Assembly: GCF_011682235.2 (NCBI RefSeq)
Contig: NZ_CP076718.1
Coordinates: 211,817 to 275,816 of the forward strand
Length of the DNA stretch: 64,000 nt
Origin: Rhodocaloribacter litoris
GTDB taxonomy: Bacteria; Bacteroidota; Rhodothermia; Rhodothermales; ISCAR-4553
Reading direction: 5' to 3'
Part shown: piece by piece, positions 26,832-36,128 of the stretch
How the letters are laid out: the number at the start of each line of letters is the position of its first letter
How positions within the stretch are numbered: position 1 is the first letter of the stretch
The notes under the pieces: model-generated
The model's input: only the letters and a program-made list of their open reading frames with translations
What the model was told of the DNA's origin: nothing
The model's database searches: none
Program-made: the position numbers and the translations under genes

Positions 26832-26870
26832 TAATTTTGACGAACGGGGTGAGGATGGGATACTTTTTTT
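26832..26870 (+). promoter_or_regulatory. Candidate promoter region of the aldolase gene
   Basis: An A/T-rich island in otherwise GC-rich DNA. TTTTG (26835-26839) lies 21 bases before TACTTTTT (26861-26868), an imperfect Bacteroidota -33/-7 pair. TAATTTTG at 26832-26839 could itself be a -7 element. The choice cannot be settled by eye. Confidence 0.3.
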
Positions 26871-27006
26871 ATACCTTGTTCGGTGCGCCCTCGCCGTCTT
26901 CCCCTACGGTGCATGCCTCCGACGGACGGCGGTGCCCCGGCATGCCCGCCCCGCGACGGCGCTCGCCATCCCCTTCCGCACTCATCGACTCCGGAGGTAT
27001 AGAACC

Positions 27007-28086
27007 ATGGCAGAAGTCACCACATCCTACATCGCCGACATCCTCGGCGACGAGGCGAGCTACCTGCTCGACCACAAGTGCACCACGATCCCCAAGGAAC
27101 AGCTGCACCTGCCCGGCCCGGACTTCATCGACCGTGTCTGGCTCGGCTCCGACCGCTCGCCGCAGGTCCTGCGGTCGCTCCAGACGCTTTTCAACCACGG
27201 CCGGCTCGCCGGCACCGGCTACCTCTCGATCCTGCCCGTCGACCAGGGCATCGAACACGCGGCCGGCGCCTCCTTCGCCAAGAACCCCATCTACTTCGAC
27301 CCGGAGAACATCGTCCGGCTCGCCATCGAGGGCGGTTGCAACGCCGTCGCCTCGACGTACGGGGTGCTCGGTGCCGTCGCCCGCAAGTATGCCCACAAAA
27401 TCCCCTTCATCCTCAAGTTCAACCACAATGAGCTGCTGACCTACCCGAACACGTATGACCAGATCATGTTCGCACGGGTGGAGGAGGCATGGAACATGGG
27501 ATGCGTGGCCGTCGGCGCCACGATCTATTTCGGCTCGCCGGAATCGAACCGGCAGATCCAGGAGGTCTCCGAGGCGTTCGCGCACGCGCACGAACTCGGC
27601 ATGGCGACGATCCTCTGGTGCTACCTGCGCAACAACGCCTTCAAGGTCAACGGCGTCAACCATGAAACGAGCGCCGACCTGACGGGCCAGGCCAACCACC
27701 TCGGCGCCACCATCGAGGCCGACATCCTCAAGCAGAAACAGCCCACCCAGAACGGCGGCTACAAGGCCCTCAACACGGGCAGCTCCAGCTACGGCAAGCT
27801 CGACGAGCGCATCTACACCGAGCTCACGACCGACCACCCCATCGACCTGACCCGCTATCAGGTGGCTAACGGCTACATGGGCCGGGTGGGGCTGATCAAC
27901 TCGGGCGGCGCCTCGGGCAAGAACGACCTGCAACAGGCCGTCAAGACGGCGGTCATCAACAAGCGGGCCGGCGGCATGGGGCTGATCTCGGGCCGCAAAG
28001 CCTTCCAGCGCCCCATGAAGGAAGGCGTCGAGATCCTCCACGCCATCCAGGACGTCTACCTGAACAAAGAGGTCACCATCGCCTGA
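27007..28086 (+). CDS. fbaB: Fructose-bisphosphate aldolase, class I (DhnA/FbaB type)
   Basis: 359 residues. GGAGGT at 26993-26998 sets the start at ATG 27007. [20 protein letters not shown] is the N-terminal strand of archaeal/bacterial class I aldolases, [12 protein letters not shown] holds the probable Schiff-base-region Lys/strand, and [16 protein letters not shown] is the phosphate-binding segment; [11 protein letters not shown] is at the end. The enzyme cleaves fructose 1,6-bisphosphate to DHAP and glyceraldehyde 3-phosphate in glycolysis/gluconeogenesis. Single-gene unit with its own A/T-rich promoter region and a strong terminator. Confidence 0.93.
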   Translation: MAEVTTSYIADILGDEASYLLDHKCTTIPKEQLHLPGPDFIDRVWLGSDRSPQVLRSLQTLFNHGRLAGTGYLSILPVDQGIEHAAGASFAKNPIYFDPENIVRLAIEGGCNAVASTYGVLGAVARKYAHKIPFILKFNHNELLTYPNTYDQIMFARVEEAWNMGCVAVGATIYFGSPESNRQIQEVSEAFAHAHELGMATILWCYLRNNAFKVNGVNHETSADLTGQANHLGATIEADILKQKQPTQNGGYKALNTGSSSYGKLDERIYTELTTDHPIDLTRYQVANGYMGRVGLINSGGASGKNDLQQAVKTAVINKRAGGMGLISGRKAFQRPMKEGVEILHAIQDVYLNKEVTIA

Positions 28087-28112
28087 GACGCAGCGCGGCT
28101 GTCCGGCCAACA

Positions 28113-28152
28113 GCGGGGCGCAGGCCAACACCGGCAGGCGCCCCGCTTTTTT
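28113..28152 (+). terminator. Rho-independent terminator of the aldolase gene
   Basis: GCGGGGCGC (28113-28121) pairs perfectly with GCGCCCCGC (28138-28146), followed directly by TTTTTT (28147-28152). Confidence 0.9.
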
Positions 28153-28264
28153 GGAACCCGGCCGGACGCCCCCCGAACCTTCTCTCACCTCCCGGCATTC
28201 TACCAGACGGCGGCGCCCCGGCCCCGCCCCGTTTTCCCCTCACCCAAACCGGCCACACCGAGCG

Positions 28265-30055
28265 ATGCCCGACCACCTGCCTCCCGGCGACGCGACGCCC
28301 CCCGCCCCGGCCGCCGCACCGGCCGACCTGCTGGAAAAATACACGGCCCACTATCCGGAATGGGCGCGGGAGTTCGCCCGGAAGTACTTCACCAAAACCC
28401 TCACCCAGTTCATCCTCTACGGGAACGTCCGGGACCTCGTCCCGACGGTCGACACGCAGGGCCGCCGCACCTACGTGTCCCTGCGGCAATTTCTCAAGGA
28501 CGAGCTTTTCGCCGCCCGGGACATCGTCCTGTTCTATGACCGTTCCAGCGGCATCCACTTCGCCGACAAGGCATCACAGCAGGACTTCAACCGGGCGCTC
28601 TCGGGCTACGACACCATCTTCGGCACCGAGTACGCCCGGAAGCTCCCGAAAGACCCGGTGCGCGTCTTCTCGGTGCTCGAAAACTACTTCCGCCTGCGCC
28701 TGGCCGACGGCAAACGCATCGCCTGCGTGATCGACTACGCGGAGACGATCGTGCCGATGGCCGAAGCCTCCATGTACTCGGCCGAAGACCGGAACGCGCT
28801 CGTCTTCCTCCAGAAATGGTCGCACGATGCCCTCTTCCTCGAAAGTGACTTCACGATCGTCCTCGTCACCGAGAACCTGACGCAACTCAACCAGCAGCTC
28901 GTCCAGAGCCCGTACACCGCCGAGATCCAGATCCCTATTCCCGACGAGCCGGCCCGCCGGACGTTCGTCGAATGGTACGTGCAGGGGCGGGAAGAAGCCT
29001 TCAGGCAGCACTCGGAGGTCAGCCCCCGGGCGCTGGCCCAGCACACGGCCGGCCTCAACTTCATCCAGCTCCGCACCATCCTGGCCGACGTGCTCGAGAA
29101 CCGGTCGGAGCTGACGTTCGACCTGCTCTCGCGGCTGAAGAAGGAATTCATTGAGGCCGAGGCGTACGGGATGCTCGAGTTCATCGAGACGGACTGGAAC
29201 CTGGACATGGTCGCCGGGCACGACGAGGCCAAGGCCCACCTGCGCCAGGCTGCCCGGGCGCTCAAGAACGGCCGTCCGGACGTGATGCCGATGGGCTACC
29301 TGGTCTCCGGGCCCGTGGGCACCGGCAAGACGTTCATGATCACGTGCTTCGCCGGCGAGATCGGCATCCCGATGGTCAAGCTGAAAAACTTCCGCTCGAT
29401 GTGGCAGGGGCAGACCGAGGGCAACCTGGAGAAGATCCTGACGTTGCTGGAGGCCATGACCCCCGTGGCCGTGATGATCGACGAGGCCGACGCAGCCCTC
29501 GGCGACCGGGACGTCGAGGGCGACTCGGGCGTCTCGAAGCGCGTCTTCGGGCAGATCGCCTCGTTCATGAGCAACCCCCGGCACCGCGGGCGCATCATCT
29601 TCTTCCTGGTCACCGCCCGCCCGGACCTGATGCCCGTCGACCTGAAACGCCAGGGACGGGCCGAGGAACACCTGGCCCTCTTCTACCCCTCCAACCGCGC
29701 GGCGCGCGAAGAACTGCTCCGCGTGATGATGCGCCGCACCGGCGTCGAACTGCCCATGGACCAGGTGCCCGAGACGCTGCTCAACGGCGAACGCACCTTC
29801 AGCGGGGCCGACATGGAAGCCCTGCTGACCCGCGCCAAGTTTCGCGCCGCCGCCGGCGACGGCCGGGTCACCCGCGAAATCCTGCAGGAAACGGTCGACG
29901 ATTTCATCCCGCCGACCTACCCGCTCGAAGTGGAGCTGCAAAACCTGGTGGCCGTCCTCGAATGCACCAGCCGCGCCCTGCTGCCGGAGGCCTTCCGGGA
30001 CATGGACCGGGAGGCCATCGTGCAGCGCATCGAAGCGATCAAACGGCTGATTTGA
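28265..30055 (+). CDS. Tandem-AAA ATPase with degenerate first module
   Basis: 596 residues. The C-terminal AAA+ module has Walker A GPVGTGKT (349-356), Walker B VMIDEADAA (Asp406, Glu407) and a sensor-like FFLVTARPDLMP. The N-terminal ~300 residues look like an inactive AAA-type fold: ACVIDYAETIVP resembles a Walker B and IVLVTENLTQLN a sensor 1, with no P-loop. The arrangement recalls Ycf46-like proteins, but the biological role is unknown. ATG 28265 is used; the in-frame ATG at 28151 reads through the aldolase terminator region and is rejected. A terminator follows. Confidence 0.82.
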   Translation: MPDHLPPGDATPPAPAAAPADLLEKYTAHYPEWAREFARKYFTKTLTQFILYGNVRDLVPTVDTQGRRTYVSLRQFLKDELFAARDIVLFYDRSSGIHFADKASQQDFNRALSGYDTIFGTEYARKLPKDPVRVFSVLENYFRLRLADGKRIACVIDYAETIVPMAEASMYSAEDRNALVFLQKWSHDALFLESDFTIVLVTENLTQLNQQLVQSPYTAEIQIPIPDEPARRTFVEWYVQGREEAFRQHSEVSPRALAQHTAGLNFIQLRTILADVLENRSELTFDLLSRLKKEFIEAEAYGMLEFIETDWNLDMVAGHDEAKAHLRQAARALKNGRPDVMPMGYLVSGPVGTGKTFMITCFAGEIGIPMVKLKNFRSMWQGQTEGNLEKILTLLEAMTPVAVMIDEADAALGDRDVEGDSGVSKRVFGQIASFMSNPRHRGRIIFFLVTARPDLMPVDLKRQGRAEEHLALFYPSNRAAREELLRVMMRRTGVELPMDQVPETLLNGERTFSGADMEALLTRAKFRAAAGDGRVTREILQETVDDFIPPTYPLEVELQNLVAVLECTSRALLPEAFRDMDREAIVQRIEAIKRLI

Positions 30056-30093
30056 GCCTCCCGCGGACCGGCACCGCACAAAACAGCAAGGCA

Positions 30094-30132
30094 AAAAGGG
30101 CGGAATCTCCTCTATCGGAAACCCGCCCTTTT
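30094..30132. terminator. Bidirectional terminator after the AAA ATPase gene
   Basis: AAAAGGGCGG (30094-30103) pairs with CCGCCCTTTT (30123-30132). A-rich on the left and T-rich on the right, so it works for the + strand ATPase gene and for the - strand antitoxin-like gene. Confidence 0.85.
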
Positions 30133-30173
30133 ATGCTTCGAACAAAGCCGGATGATGCGTTCGGCATCGCAGG

Positions 30174-30401
30174 TCACGACCCGCTTCCACCGCCACCTTT
30201 GTTGCGTTTCCGCGCCGCGGCCTCACTGGCCGCCAGCAGCTTCAGATAAAGATCATAACTGATCAGAACAGCGTAAGGCTCGTTGTTCTTCTGGATCAGA
30301 ATACCACGATCAATTGTCTTGGCATGCTCGACGAGATCGGAGGTCTTGGAGCGCAACTCGGTGATGGTCGCGACCGCCTCGATTCCTTTGGTGCTGTACA
30401 T
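30174..30401 (-). CDS. Phd/YefM-type antitoxin-like protein, orphan
   Basis: 75 residues. ATITELRSKTSDLVEHAKTIDRGILIQKNNEPYAVLISYDLYLKL matches the Phd/YefM fold (ELR..T..L, then the I..N..P.AVL.S...Y core). No toxin frame of the RelE, Doc or PIN type lies on either side; the C-terminus ends in a Gly/Ser-rich tail (KGGGGSGS) instead of a toxin-binding helix. It may be a solitary transcriptional regulator, a remnant of a module, or an antitoxin for a toxin elsewhere. It is A/T-richer than the flanking housekeeping genes. Confidence 0.8.
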   Translation of the reverse strand: MYSTKGIEAVATITELRSKTSDLVEHAKTIDRGILIQKNNEPYAVLISYDLYLKLLAASEAAARKRNKGGGGSGS

Positions 30402-30732
30402 GTGCGTATGGGGTTAGGGTTGTTATGGGGATACGCCTTACGGCCTGAAGGGTTGTACCCTGTCGAAATCTACACAACTAAGCGCTCACAATCCAATATG
30501 TTTCTGCCTTCTCCTTCAACCGCACATTTTTTTGGTATCGGCGACAACGAAATCAACATTTTCTCCAACATATTGACACAATCTTCTCGGAGGAGGCGTG
30601 ATGATCTTCGTGCGGGTATCCTTCGCAAGAATCGCATGGAATCGCGCATGAGATGGTTCATGTACGATCCTGTGGCCGGTTGTCGCACGACGGAAAATTT
30701 CAGGCGCCGGAGCGCTGGCACAGGTCTGCGCG
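30402..30732. other. A/T-rich gap upstream of the helicase gene
   Basis: About 330 bp, visibly A/T-rich. It contains TTGACA near 30573 and, near 30590, a strong GGAGGAGG ahead of ATG 30601, opening a 16-codon frame (MIFVRVSFARIAWNRA, then TGA). That frame could be a leader peptide. No other gene is supported. Small minus-strand frames across it lack ribosome-binding sites. Confidence 0.4.
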
Positions 30733-32592
30733 ATGTCGTATGTTCGGGCCCCTGTCGTACCCGAGCAGTATGAGGTTATGGAGCGCGAGACGAGCACGAC
30801 CCCTTCCCCCCCGAACAGCCCTTCCCTCTCCGACAACCCGTCCACCCTGCCCGGCATCTCGCTCCGGAACGGTTTCCGCTTCCGGCGCGGGCAGCAGGCC
30901 TTCCTCGAAAAGCTCGCCGCCGCCTTCGCGCGGGGCGAGATGAACCACCTGGGCGTCTTCGTGCCCGGCTACGGCAAGACGATCACCGCCCTGGCCTCGT
31001 TCGTGGTGGCGCACGCCCTGGACATCGCCCGCAAGCTCGTCGTGTTCGTCCCCCGCGGCAACCTCCGCGACCAGTACGCCGACGGCGAGGCCCTCGGCCG
31101 CCTCTTCCGCAACCTCGGCGCCCCACCCTTCACCTTCTGCGTGGCCGACTCCGAGCGCGTCTTCCTCAAGAACCTGAAGACGCAGATCATCATCACCACG
31201 TACCAGTACGCCAGCGGGCGCGGGGGGCACAAAGCCCTGAAGCAGTACTGCGCCTCGGCCCCCTGCATGTTCGTCTTCGACGAAGTACACCACCTGGCCG
31301 AGGACGGCCTCTGGGCCGAGAAGATCGCGGCGTTCCCACACGTGTGCAGCGTGGCCCTCTCGGGCACGCCCATGCGGTCGGACAACAAGACCCTCTTCGG
31401 CGTCCCCATGGCCCCGGGCGACGACGAGCACGAGTACTACGTGGCCCTCCACGAGGTCACCATGCGCGACGCCCACGAGGAGGGCGGCATCCTCAAGCGC
31501 GTCCGCGCCCACGTGGTGGACTACCGGCTGAAGATGGTGCGCGGCGACACGGGCGAGGAGGTGGAGCTGTCCCTCTCGGGCATGCGCGAGCTCGGGCAGT
31601 CCAGCCGCGAGATCGACACGTACCTGGCCCGGCGTAAGCTGCGCTTCCACGAGGTGTACCTGGAGTCGCTTCTCAAACCCGCCTTCGACGTCTTCGCCGA
31701 GAAGCGCCGGCGGCTGCGCGAGGTGCTCACCCGTACGGGGCGGGCCGCCCGCGGGCCGTTCCGCAACCACCAGATGCTCATCATCGCCATGAGCAACCGG
31801 CACGCCGCCGCCATCCTCGACTTCGTCCGCGCCCGCTTCCCGCAGTACGCCGCCGACCGCATCGGACAGGACCTCCCCGCCGCCACCTGCCAGGCCCGCC
31901 TCGACGACTACCGCGAAGGCCGCCTCGACGTGATGGTGCAGGTGGACATGATCGGCGAGGGCACGGACATCAAACCCATCAGCGTCATCGTCAAGGCCGA
32001 CCTCGTGCGCGCCGTCTCGAAGACGCTCCAGCAGGTCTTCCGCGGGATGCGCTACTTCGACGGGTTCGACGAGGAGGCCAACGTGTGCGACATCTTCGCC
32101 GCGGACGACTCGGAGGTGGTCTCGGTGCTCGAATGGATCACATCGGAGGAGCAACTGGGCGTGCGGCGACGGCGCGAGCGGGAGGCCCGCGAGGCCCCGC
32201 CGGCCCGCGAGGCCTTGGAGACGAGCCGGTGGGAGCTGAAGCACGTTGAACACCAGCGCATCAAGTCGCACAGCCTGGAGCTGTTCCCCGGCTCGGGGGA
32301 GCGGAGCGCCCTGTACCTGCGCGAGCTGCACGCCGCCCCGCCCCGCCGCGAGGCCGCCTCGCACGCCGTGGACGTACAGGCCCGCGAGAAGGCCCTCCGC
32401 AAGGCCTGTGCGGACCTCGCCGCCGAGCTACACCACGTCCTCACCGCCGCCGGCCGCCCGGTGCCCATCCGCGCCATCCACGCCCGCGCCAAGCAGCACC
32501 TCCACCGCGGCCAGGGCGACCTCAGCCTGGACGAACTGGAGAAGAAACGCCGCTGGCTCGAACGCTGCCTGCGCGCCCGGCGGCTGCTCTGA
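30733..32592 (+). CDS. DEAD/DEAH-box SF2 helicase
   Basis: 619 residues from ATG 30733; ATG 30778 (codon 16) is an equally good start. Motif I is the unusual VPGYGKT (77-83), motif II DEVHH (183-187), motif III SGTPMR (210-215). Motif V is MIGEGTDIKPIS and motif VI LQQVFRGMRYF, giving a complete two-RecA-fold SF2 engine. A C-terminal ~130-residue region has no recognised fold. No nuclease or methylase partner is adjacent. It stands in a small patch with an orphan antitoxin and tandem repeats, which is the usual setting of accessory or defence genes, but no specific function can be assigned. Confidence 0.85.
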   Translation: MSYVRAPVVPEQYEVMERETSTTPSPPNSPSLSDNPSTLPGISLRNGFRFRRGQQAFLEKLAAAFARGEMNHLGVFVPGYGKTITALASFVVAHALDIARKLVVFVPRGNLRDQYADGEALGRLFRNLGAPPFTFCVADSERVFLKNLKTQIIITTYQYASGRGGHKALKQYCASAPCMFVFDEVHHLAEDGLWAEKIAAFPHVCSVALSGTPMRSDNKTLFGVPMAPGDDEHEYYVALHEVTMRDAHEEGGILKRVRAHVVDYRLKMVRGDTGEEVELSLSGMRELGQSSREIDTYLARRKLRFHEVYLESLLKPAFDVFAEKRRRLREVLTRTGRAARGPFRNHQMLIIAMSNRHAAAILDFVRARFPQYAADRIGQDLPAATCQARLDDYREGRLDVMVQVDMIGEGTDIKPISVIVKADLVRAVSKTLQQVFRGMRYFDGFDEEANVCDIFAADDSEVVSVLEWITSEEQLGVRRRREREAREAPPAREALETSRWELKHVEHQRIKSHSLELFPGSGERSALYLRELHAAPPRREAASHAVDVQAREKALRKACADLAAELHHVLTAAGRPVPIRAIHARAKQHLHRGQGDLSLDELEKKRRWLERCLRARRLL

Positions 32593-32620
32593 CCTGTCCC
32601 CCCGAACGCACGCCCTCATC

Positions 32621-32876
32621 CCACGCGGGCGAAGCCGTCACGGAGCGGCCCACACCCGACCACGTAGCCGCGGGCTTCAGCCTGGGACGGCCGAGAGGCC
32701 AAAATCGCCGGGCACGACGCCACACCGCCTCACCCCACGCGGGCGAAGCCGTCACGGAGCGGCCCACACCCGACCACGTAGCCGCGGGCTTCAGCCCGGG
32801 ACGGCCGAGGGGCCAAAATCGCCGGGCACGATGCCACACCGCCTCACCCCACGCGGGCGAAGCCGTCACGGAGCGG
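32621..32876. repeat. 114-bp tandem repeat duplicating the recG 3' end
   Basis: Units start at 32621, 32735 and 32849 (partial), with a constant period of 114 bp and few mismatches. Each unit begins with the last ~28 bp of the recG coding sequence (CCACGCGGGCGAAGCCGTCA...), and only the third is inside the real gene. Each unit also contains the hairpin word CGGGCTTCAGCCCG (perfect in unit 2, one mismatch in unit 1). The period is a multiple of three, so frames stay open through it; these are not genes. Confidence 0.9.
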
Positions 32877-34943
32877 GGCGTAATGGGCCTCGTAGTGCGC
32901 GCGGATGTCCGCGTGCGCGGGGTCGCGCAGGTGGGGGTCGCGGCGGACGAGCTCGAAGGCGGCCTCACGGGCCTGCATCAGGAGCTCCTGGTCCTGCGTG
33001 ATGTCGGCGATCTTCAGGTCAGGCAAACCGCTCTGGCGCGTGCCGAAGAAGTCGCCTGCGCCGCGCAGCTTCAGGTCCATCTCGCTGATGGCGAAGCCGT
33101 CGTCGGTCTGCACCATGGCGTTGAGGCGGGCTTCGGCCTCGGCGGAGCGTTTGTAGTCGGCCATGAGGATGCAGTAGCTCTGCTCGCCGCCGCGCCCGAC
33201 GCGGCCGCGCAGCTGGTGGAGCTGGCTCAGCCCGAAGCGCTCGGCGTGCTCGATAACCATCACCGTGGCGTTGGGTACGTCCACGCCTACCTCGATGACG
33301 GTCGTGGCCACCAGGATGTCCGTCTCGCCGCGCTTGAAGCGCTCCATGGCCTCGTCCTTCTCGTAGGGCAACATGCGCCCGTGGATGAGGTCCACCTTGT
33401 AGGGCCGGAACTCGGCCTTCAGCTTCTCATAGCCCGACTCGGCGTCCTTCAGGTCCAGCTTCTCGCTCTCCTCCACCAGCGGGTAGACGACGTAGCACTG
33501 CCGCCCCTCGCGGAGCTGCCGGCGGATGAAATCATACACCTCGCCCCGGCGTTTCTCCGAGCGGAGCCAGGTCTGGATGGGCTTACGGCCGGCGGGGCGC
33601 TCCTTGATGAGCGTCACGTCGAGGTCGCCGTAGAGGGTCATGGCGAGCGAGCGCGGGATGGGGGTGGCGGTCATGAGCAGCATGTGGGGCCGCTCGCCCT
33701 TGCGGAACAGCTCGGCCCGCTGCATCACCCCGAAGCGGTGCTGCTCGTCCACGATGGCCATGCCCAGATTGTGGAAGGCGACGCCCTCCTGGATGACGGC
33801 GTGCGTGCCCACGGCGATGTGGGCGCGGCCCTCGGCCAGGTCCGCCAGGATCTCCTCGCGCAGGGCCTTGCGCTGCCCGCCGATGAGCAGCCGCACCTCC
33901 ACACCCAGCGGGTCGAGGTACTTGCGGAGGTTGGCATAGTGCTGCTCGGCCAGGATCTCCGTCGGGGCCATGAAAGCGCTCTGGTAGCCGTTGTCGAGGG
34001 CGTGCAGCATCGCGGCGATGGCCACCACGGTCTTGCCGCTGCCCACGTCCCCCTGAACGAGGCGGTTCATCTGGAGCCCGCTCTGCGTGTCGGCCACGAT
34101 CTGGCGTACGGCCTCTTTCTGCGCGTTGGTCAACTCGAACGGCAGCACCTCGTGAAGGAACCGGTGCACGAACGCACCCGGCGGGCCAAAGCGCAGTCCG
34201 GCCACCTCCTCGCGCGACTGCCGTGTCAGCGCCAGCATGAGCTGGATGTAGAAGAGTTCTTCGAACTTGAGCCGGGTGCGGGCGCGGGCCAGCTCGCCCT
34301 GGCTCTTCGGGAAATGGATGGCCCGCAGCGCCACGCGCCCGTCGATCAGGTCGTAGGCCTCGCGCAGCCAGGCGGGGAACGGGTCGCGCAGCTTCAGCCC
34401 GTGCTCCTTGAACAGGCCGTAGATGACGCGGCGGAAGGTGCGGCTCGTCAGGCCGGCCTTCTGGAAGGCGGCCCCGCCCGGGTAGAGGGCGATGATACGA
34501 CCCGTGGCGAGCGCCGGCCCCTCCTCGTCGAGCTTGTCGAAGTCGGGGTGGGTCATCGAGAAGCGGCTGCCGTAGCGTTGCGGCTTGCCGTGAAAAGCCA
34601 CCCGGTCGCCGGGCTTGAACACCTTGCTCACCCAGCCGATGCCCTGGAACCAGACGCAGGTGAGGCGCCCGCCGCTCTCGTCCTCCACGATCAGTTCGTA
34701 CCGCTTGCGGTTCTTGCCCGGCACCAGGCCGGCAGCCCGCACCGTGCCCACGACCGTCACCGGCGCCCCGCTGTCGTCGAGGCGACGGATGGGGACGACG
34801 GTGGAGCGGTCGAGGTAGCGGCGGGGGTAGAAATGCAGCAGGTCGTGGAAGGTATGCAGACCGGCCTTCTCGAGCACGGCGGCGCGGCGCGGCCCCACCC
34901 CCTTCAGGAACTGCAGCGAAGTCTGGAATACGTCGTCATCCAT
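32844..34943 (-). CDS. recG: ATP-dependent DNA helicase RecG
   Basis: 699 residues, normal length. The N-terminal wedge/OB region (LQFLKGVGPRRAAVLEKAGL, DLLHFYPRRY) is followed by the SF2 motor with Walker A GDVGSGKT, DEQH box, TATPIPRSLAMT, QLRGRVGRG (motif VI). RecG reverses stalled replication forks and processes Holliday junctions. ATG 34943 gives the conserved start MDDDVFQTSLQFLKG. The C-terminal codons are part of a 114-bp tandem repeat that continues downstream. It is divergent from the response regulator gene with a 218-bp shared upstream region. Confidence 0.97.
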   Translation of the reverse strand: MDDDVFQTSLQFLKGVGPRRAAVLEKAGLHTFHDLLHFYPRRYLDRSTVVPIRRLDDSGAPVTVVGTVRAAGLVPGKNRKRYELIVEDESGGRLTCVWFQGIGWVSKVFKPGDRVAFHGKPQRYGSRFSMTHPDFDKLDEEGPALATGRIIALYPGGAAFQKAGLTSRTFRRVIYGLFKEHGLKLRDPFPAWLREAYDLIDGRVALRAIHFPKSQGELARARTRLKFEELFYIQLMLALTRQSREEVAGLRFGPPGAFVHRFLHEVLPFELTNAQKEAVRQIVADTQSGLQMNRLVQGDVGSGKTVVAIAAMLHALDNGYQSAFMAPTEILAEQHYANLRKYLDPLGVEVRLLIGGQRKALREEILADLAEGRAHIAVGTHAVIQEGVAFHNLGMAIVDEQHRFGVMQRAELFRKGERPHMLLMTATPIPRSLAMTLYGDLDVTLIKERPAGRKPIQTWLRSEKRRGEVYDFIRRQLREGRQCYVVYPLVEESEKLDLKDAESGYEKLKAEFRPYKVDLIHGRMLPYEKDEAMERFKRGETDILVATTVIEVGVDVPNATVMVIEHAERFGLSQLHQLRGRVGRGGEQSYCILMADYKRSAEAEARLNAMVQTDDGFAISEMDLKLRGAGDFFGTRQSGLPDLKIADITQDQELLMQAREAAFELVRRDPHLRDPAHADIRAHYEAHYAPLRDGFARVG

Positions 34944-35161
34944 GCCAGAACCGATCGATCGAACGCACGGGGCCAATATAATACGAACGCGGCCCGCCAC
35001 CATGCCCCGATCAGAAAACGTACCGCCGGGCTTAACTGCACCCGCTCCCCGCCGATACCCACGCCGGATGCCCTACCCCTGGCCGAAATAGACCTGCCGA
35101 CATCCAGCTTCCCTTTCAAGACCTTCCCCCCATCCAGCACCGATTGACCAGAACTTCACCC

Positions 35162-35653
35162 ATGCCTCGCCAACCACGAAAAAAGAAAAAACCCATGATC
35201 CTGATCGTGGAGGATAACCCCTTCACGCATCGCCTTTTCCAGTACATGCTGGACAAGGACTACCATCTCCGGATGGTTTCCGACGAGGAGACGGCGCTCA
35301 TCATGGCCCGACGCGCCCGGTACGACCTGGTGCTGATGGACATCCACCTGGGCACGGACCGCACGGGGCTCGACGCCATGCTTTCCATCCGGGATATCGA
35401 GGGGTATGAGGACATACCCGTGATCGCCGTGACGGCCTATGCCGAACACCTGGGCCGGGAGAAGCTGCTCGAACTGGGCTTCGACGAGTACGTCCCCAAG
35501 CCGTTCACTCGCCGGACGCTCGTCAACGCCATCGAGCGCATGCTCGAAGCCCGAAAGAACCGGGATGGAACCCCCTCGCGCCACGTGCGGCCGAGTGATA
35601 CCATCATCGAATATTACCGCAATTACTGGAATTCGTGGCCGGAAGAGGCCTGA
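35162..35653 (+). CDS. Single-domain response regulator
   Basis: 163 residues. Receiver domain at about 12-130: acidic pair ILIVEDN (Glu17, Asp18), phosphoacceptor Asp60 in YDLVLMDIHLG, VTAYA switch Thr, and EYVPKPF with the conserved Lys. A basic N-terminus (RKKKK) and a C-terminal ~35-residue tail (IIEYYRNYWNSWPEEA) have no output domain. It therefore signals through protein contacts. No histidine kinase is adjacent. The start at 35162 is the first ATG after the divergent recG promoter region, and a strong terminator follows. Confidence 0.92.
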   Translation: MPRQPRKKKKPMILIVEDNPFTHRLFQYMLDKDYHLRMVSDEETALIMARRARYDLVLMDIHLGTDRTGLDAMLSIRDIEGYEDIPVIAVTAYAEHLGREKLLELGFDEYVPKPFTRRTLVNAIERMLEARKNRDGTPSRHVRPSDTIIEYYRNYWNSWPEEA

Positions 35654-35677
35654 TCCTGACGGCCATCTGCTTGCCCG

Positions 35678-35708
35678 GGCCGCGCGACGTCGTTCGTGCG
35701 GCCTTTTT
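35678..35708 (+). terminator. Rho-independent terminator of the response regulator gene
   Basis: GGCCGCGCGA (35678-35687) pairs with TCGTGCGGCC (35694-35703), with one G-U pair, followed by TTTTT (35704-35708). Confidence 0.88.
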
Positions 35709-35716
35709 CGTTCCGT

Positions 35717-35881
35717 TCAGGCCGCCCGGCGCGGGTACGACGCACGGTCCTGCAGGGTGGCCCGCAGCAACTTGGGCGTGACGCCCAGACGCCAGGCCAG
35801 CTCGCGTAGCCGGCGCTCGGCCCGGGCCCATGCATGGGCCGTCCGCCGGGATTTCATTCGGATGGGTTGGCACTTCTCCAT
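35717..35881 (-). CDS. Small basic hypothetical protein
   Basis: 54 residues, family not recognised. Called because ATG 35881 has GGAGG about 7 nt upstream on the minus strand. It is rich in Arg and Ala and predicted helical (AERRLRELAWRLGVTPKLLRATL), a pattern compatible with a small nucleic-acid-binding or HTH-like protein. It converges on the response regulator terminator. The longer in-frame start at 35980 looks non-coding. Confidence 0.45.
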   Translation of the reverse strand: MEKCQPIRMKSRRTAHAWARAERRLRELAWRLGVTPKLLRATLQDRASYPRRAA

Positions 35882-36128
35882 GGCGCAGCCTCCAACACGT
35901 CGCTTCACACAACACCGGCACATCGCGCCGCCGCCCGTCGCGGTCCGTCGCGGAGCCATCGGCTCTCTGTTTTCGGACAAGTTTCATGCCGGAATGCACG
36001 GGCCGCCGGCACGCAACCGGAGACCTCCTCCGAAGCGCCTGCCACCCTTGTGCCGGCGGAAAAAAACACCTACCATCTCTACAGTACCCCCCATCTACAG
36101 CACCCCTCCCATCCAGCCCGACAGCCCC

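Noticed and set aside
30470..30857. Two overlapping minus-strand frames in the A/T-rich gap upstream of the helicase
   Set aside because: No ribosome-binding site, no family pattern, and one overlaps the helicase start.
32621..32876. CRISPR array
   Set aside because: The repeats are contiguous 114-bp tandem units without unique spacers, and no cas genes are present anywhere in the window.
32246..33001. Frame with repeated RGRSRHGAAHTRPRSRGLQ units
   Set aside because: The repeated peptide is only the translation of the 114-bp DNA repeat; it overlaps the helicase and recG ends.
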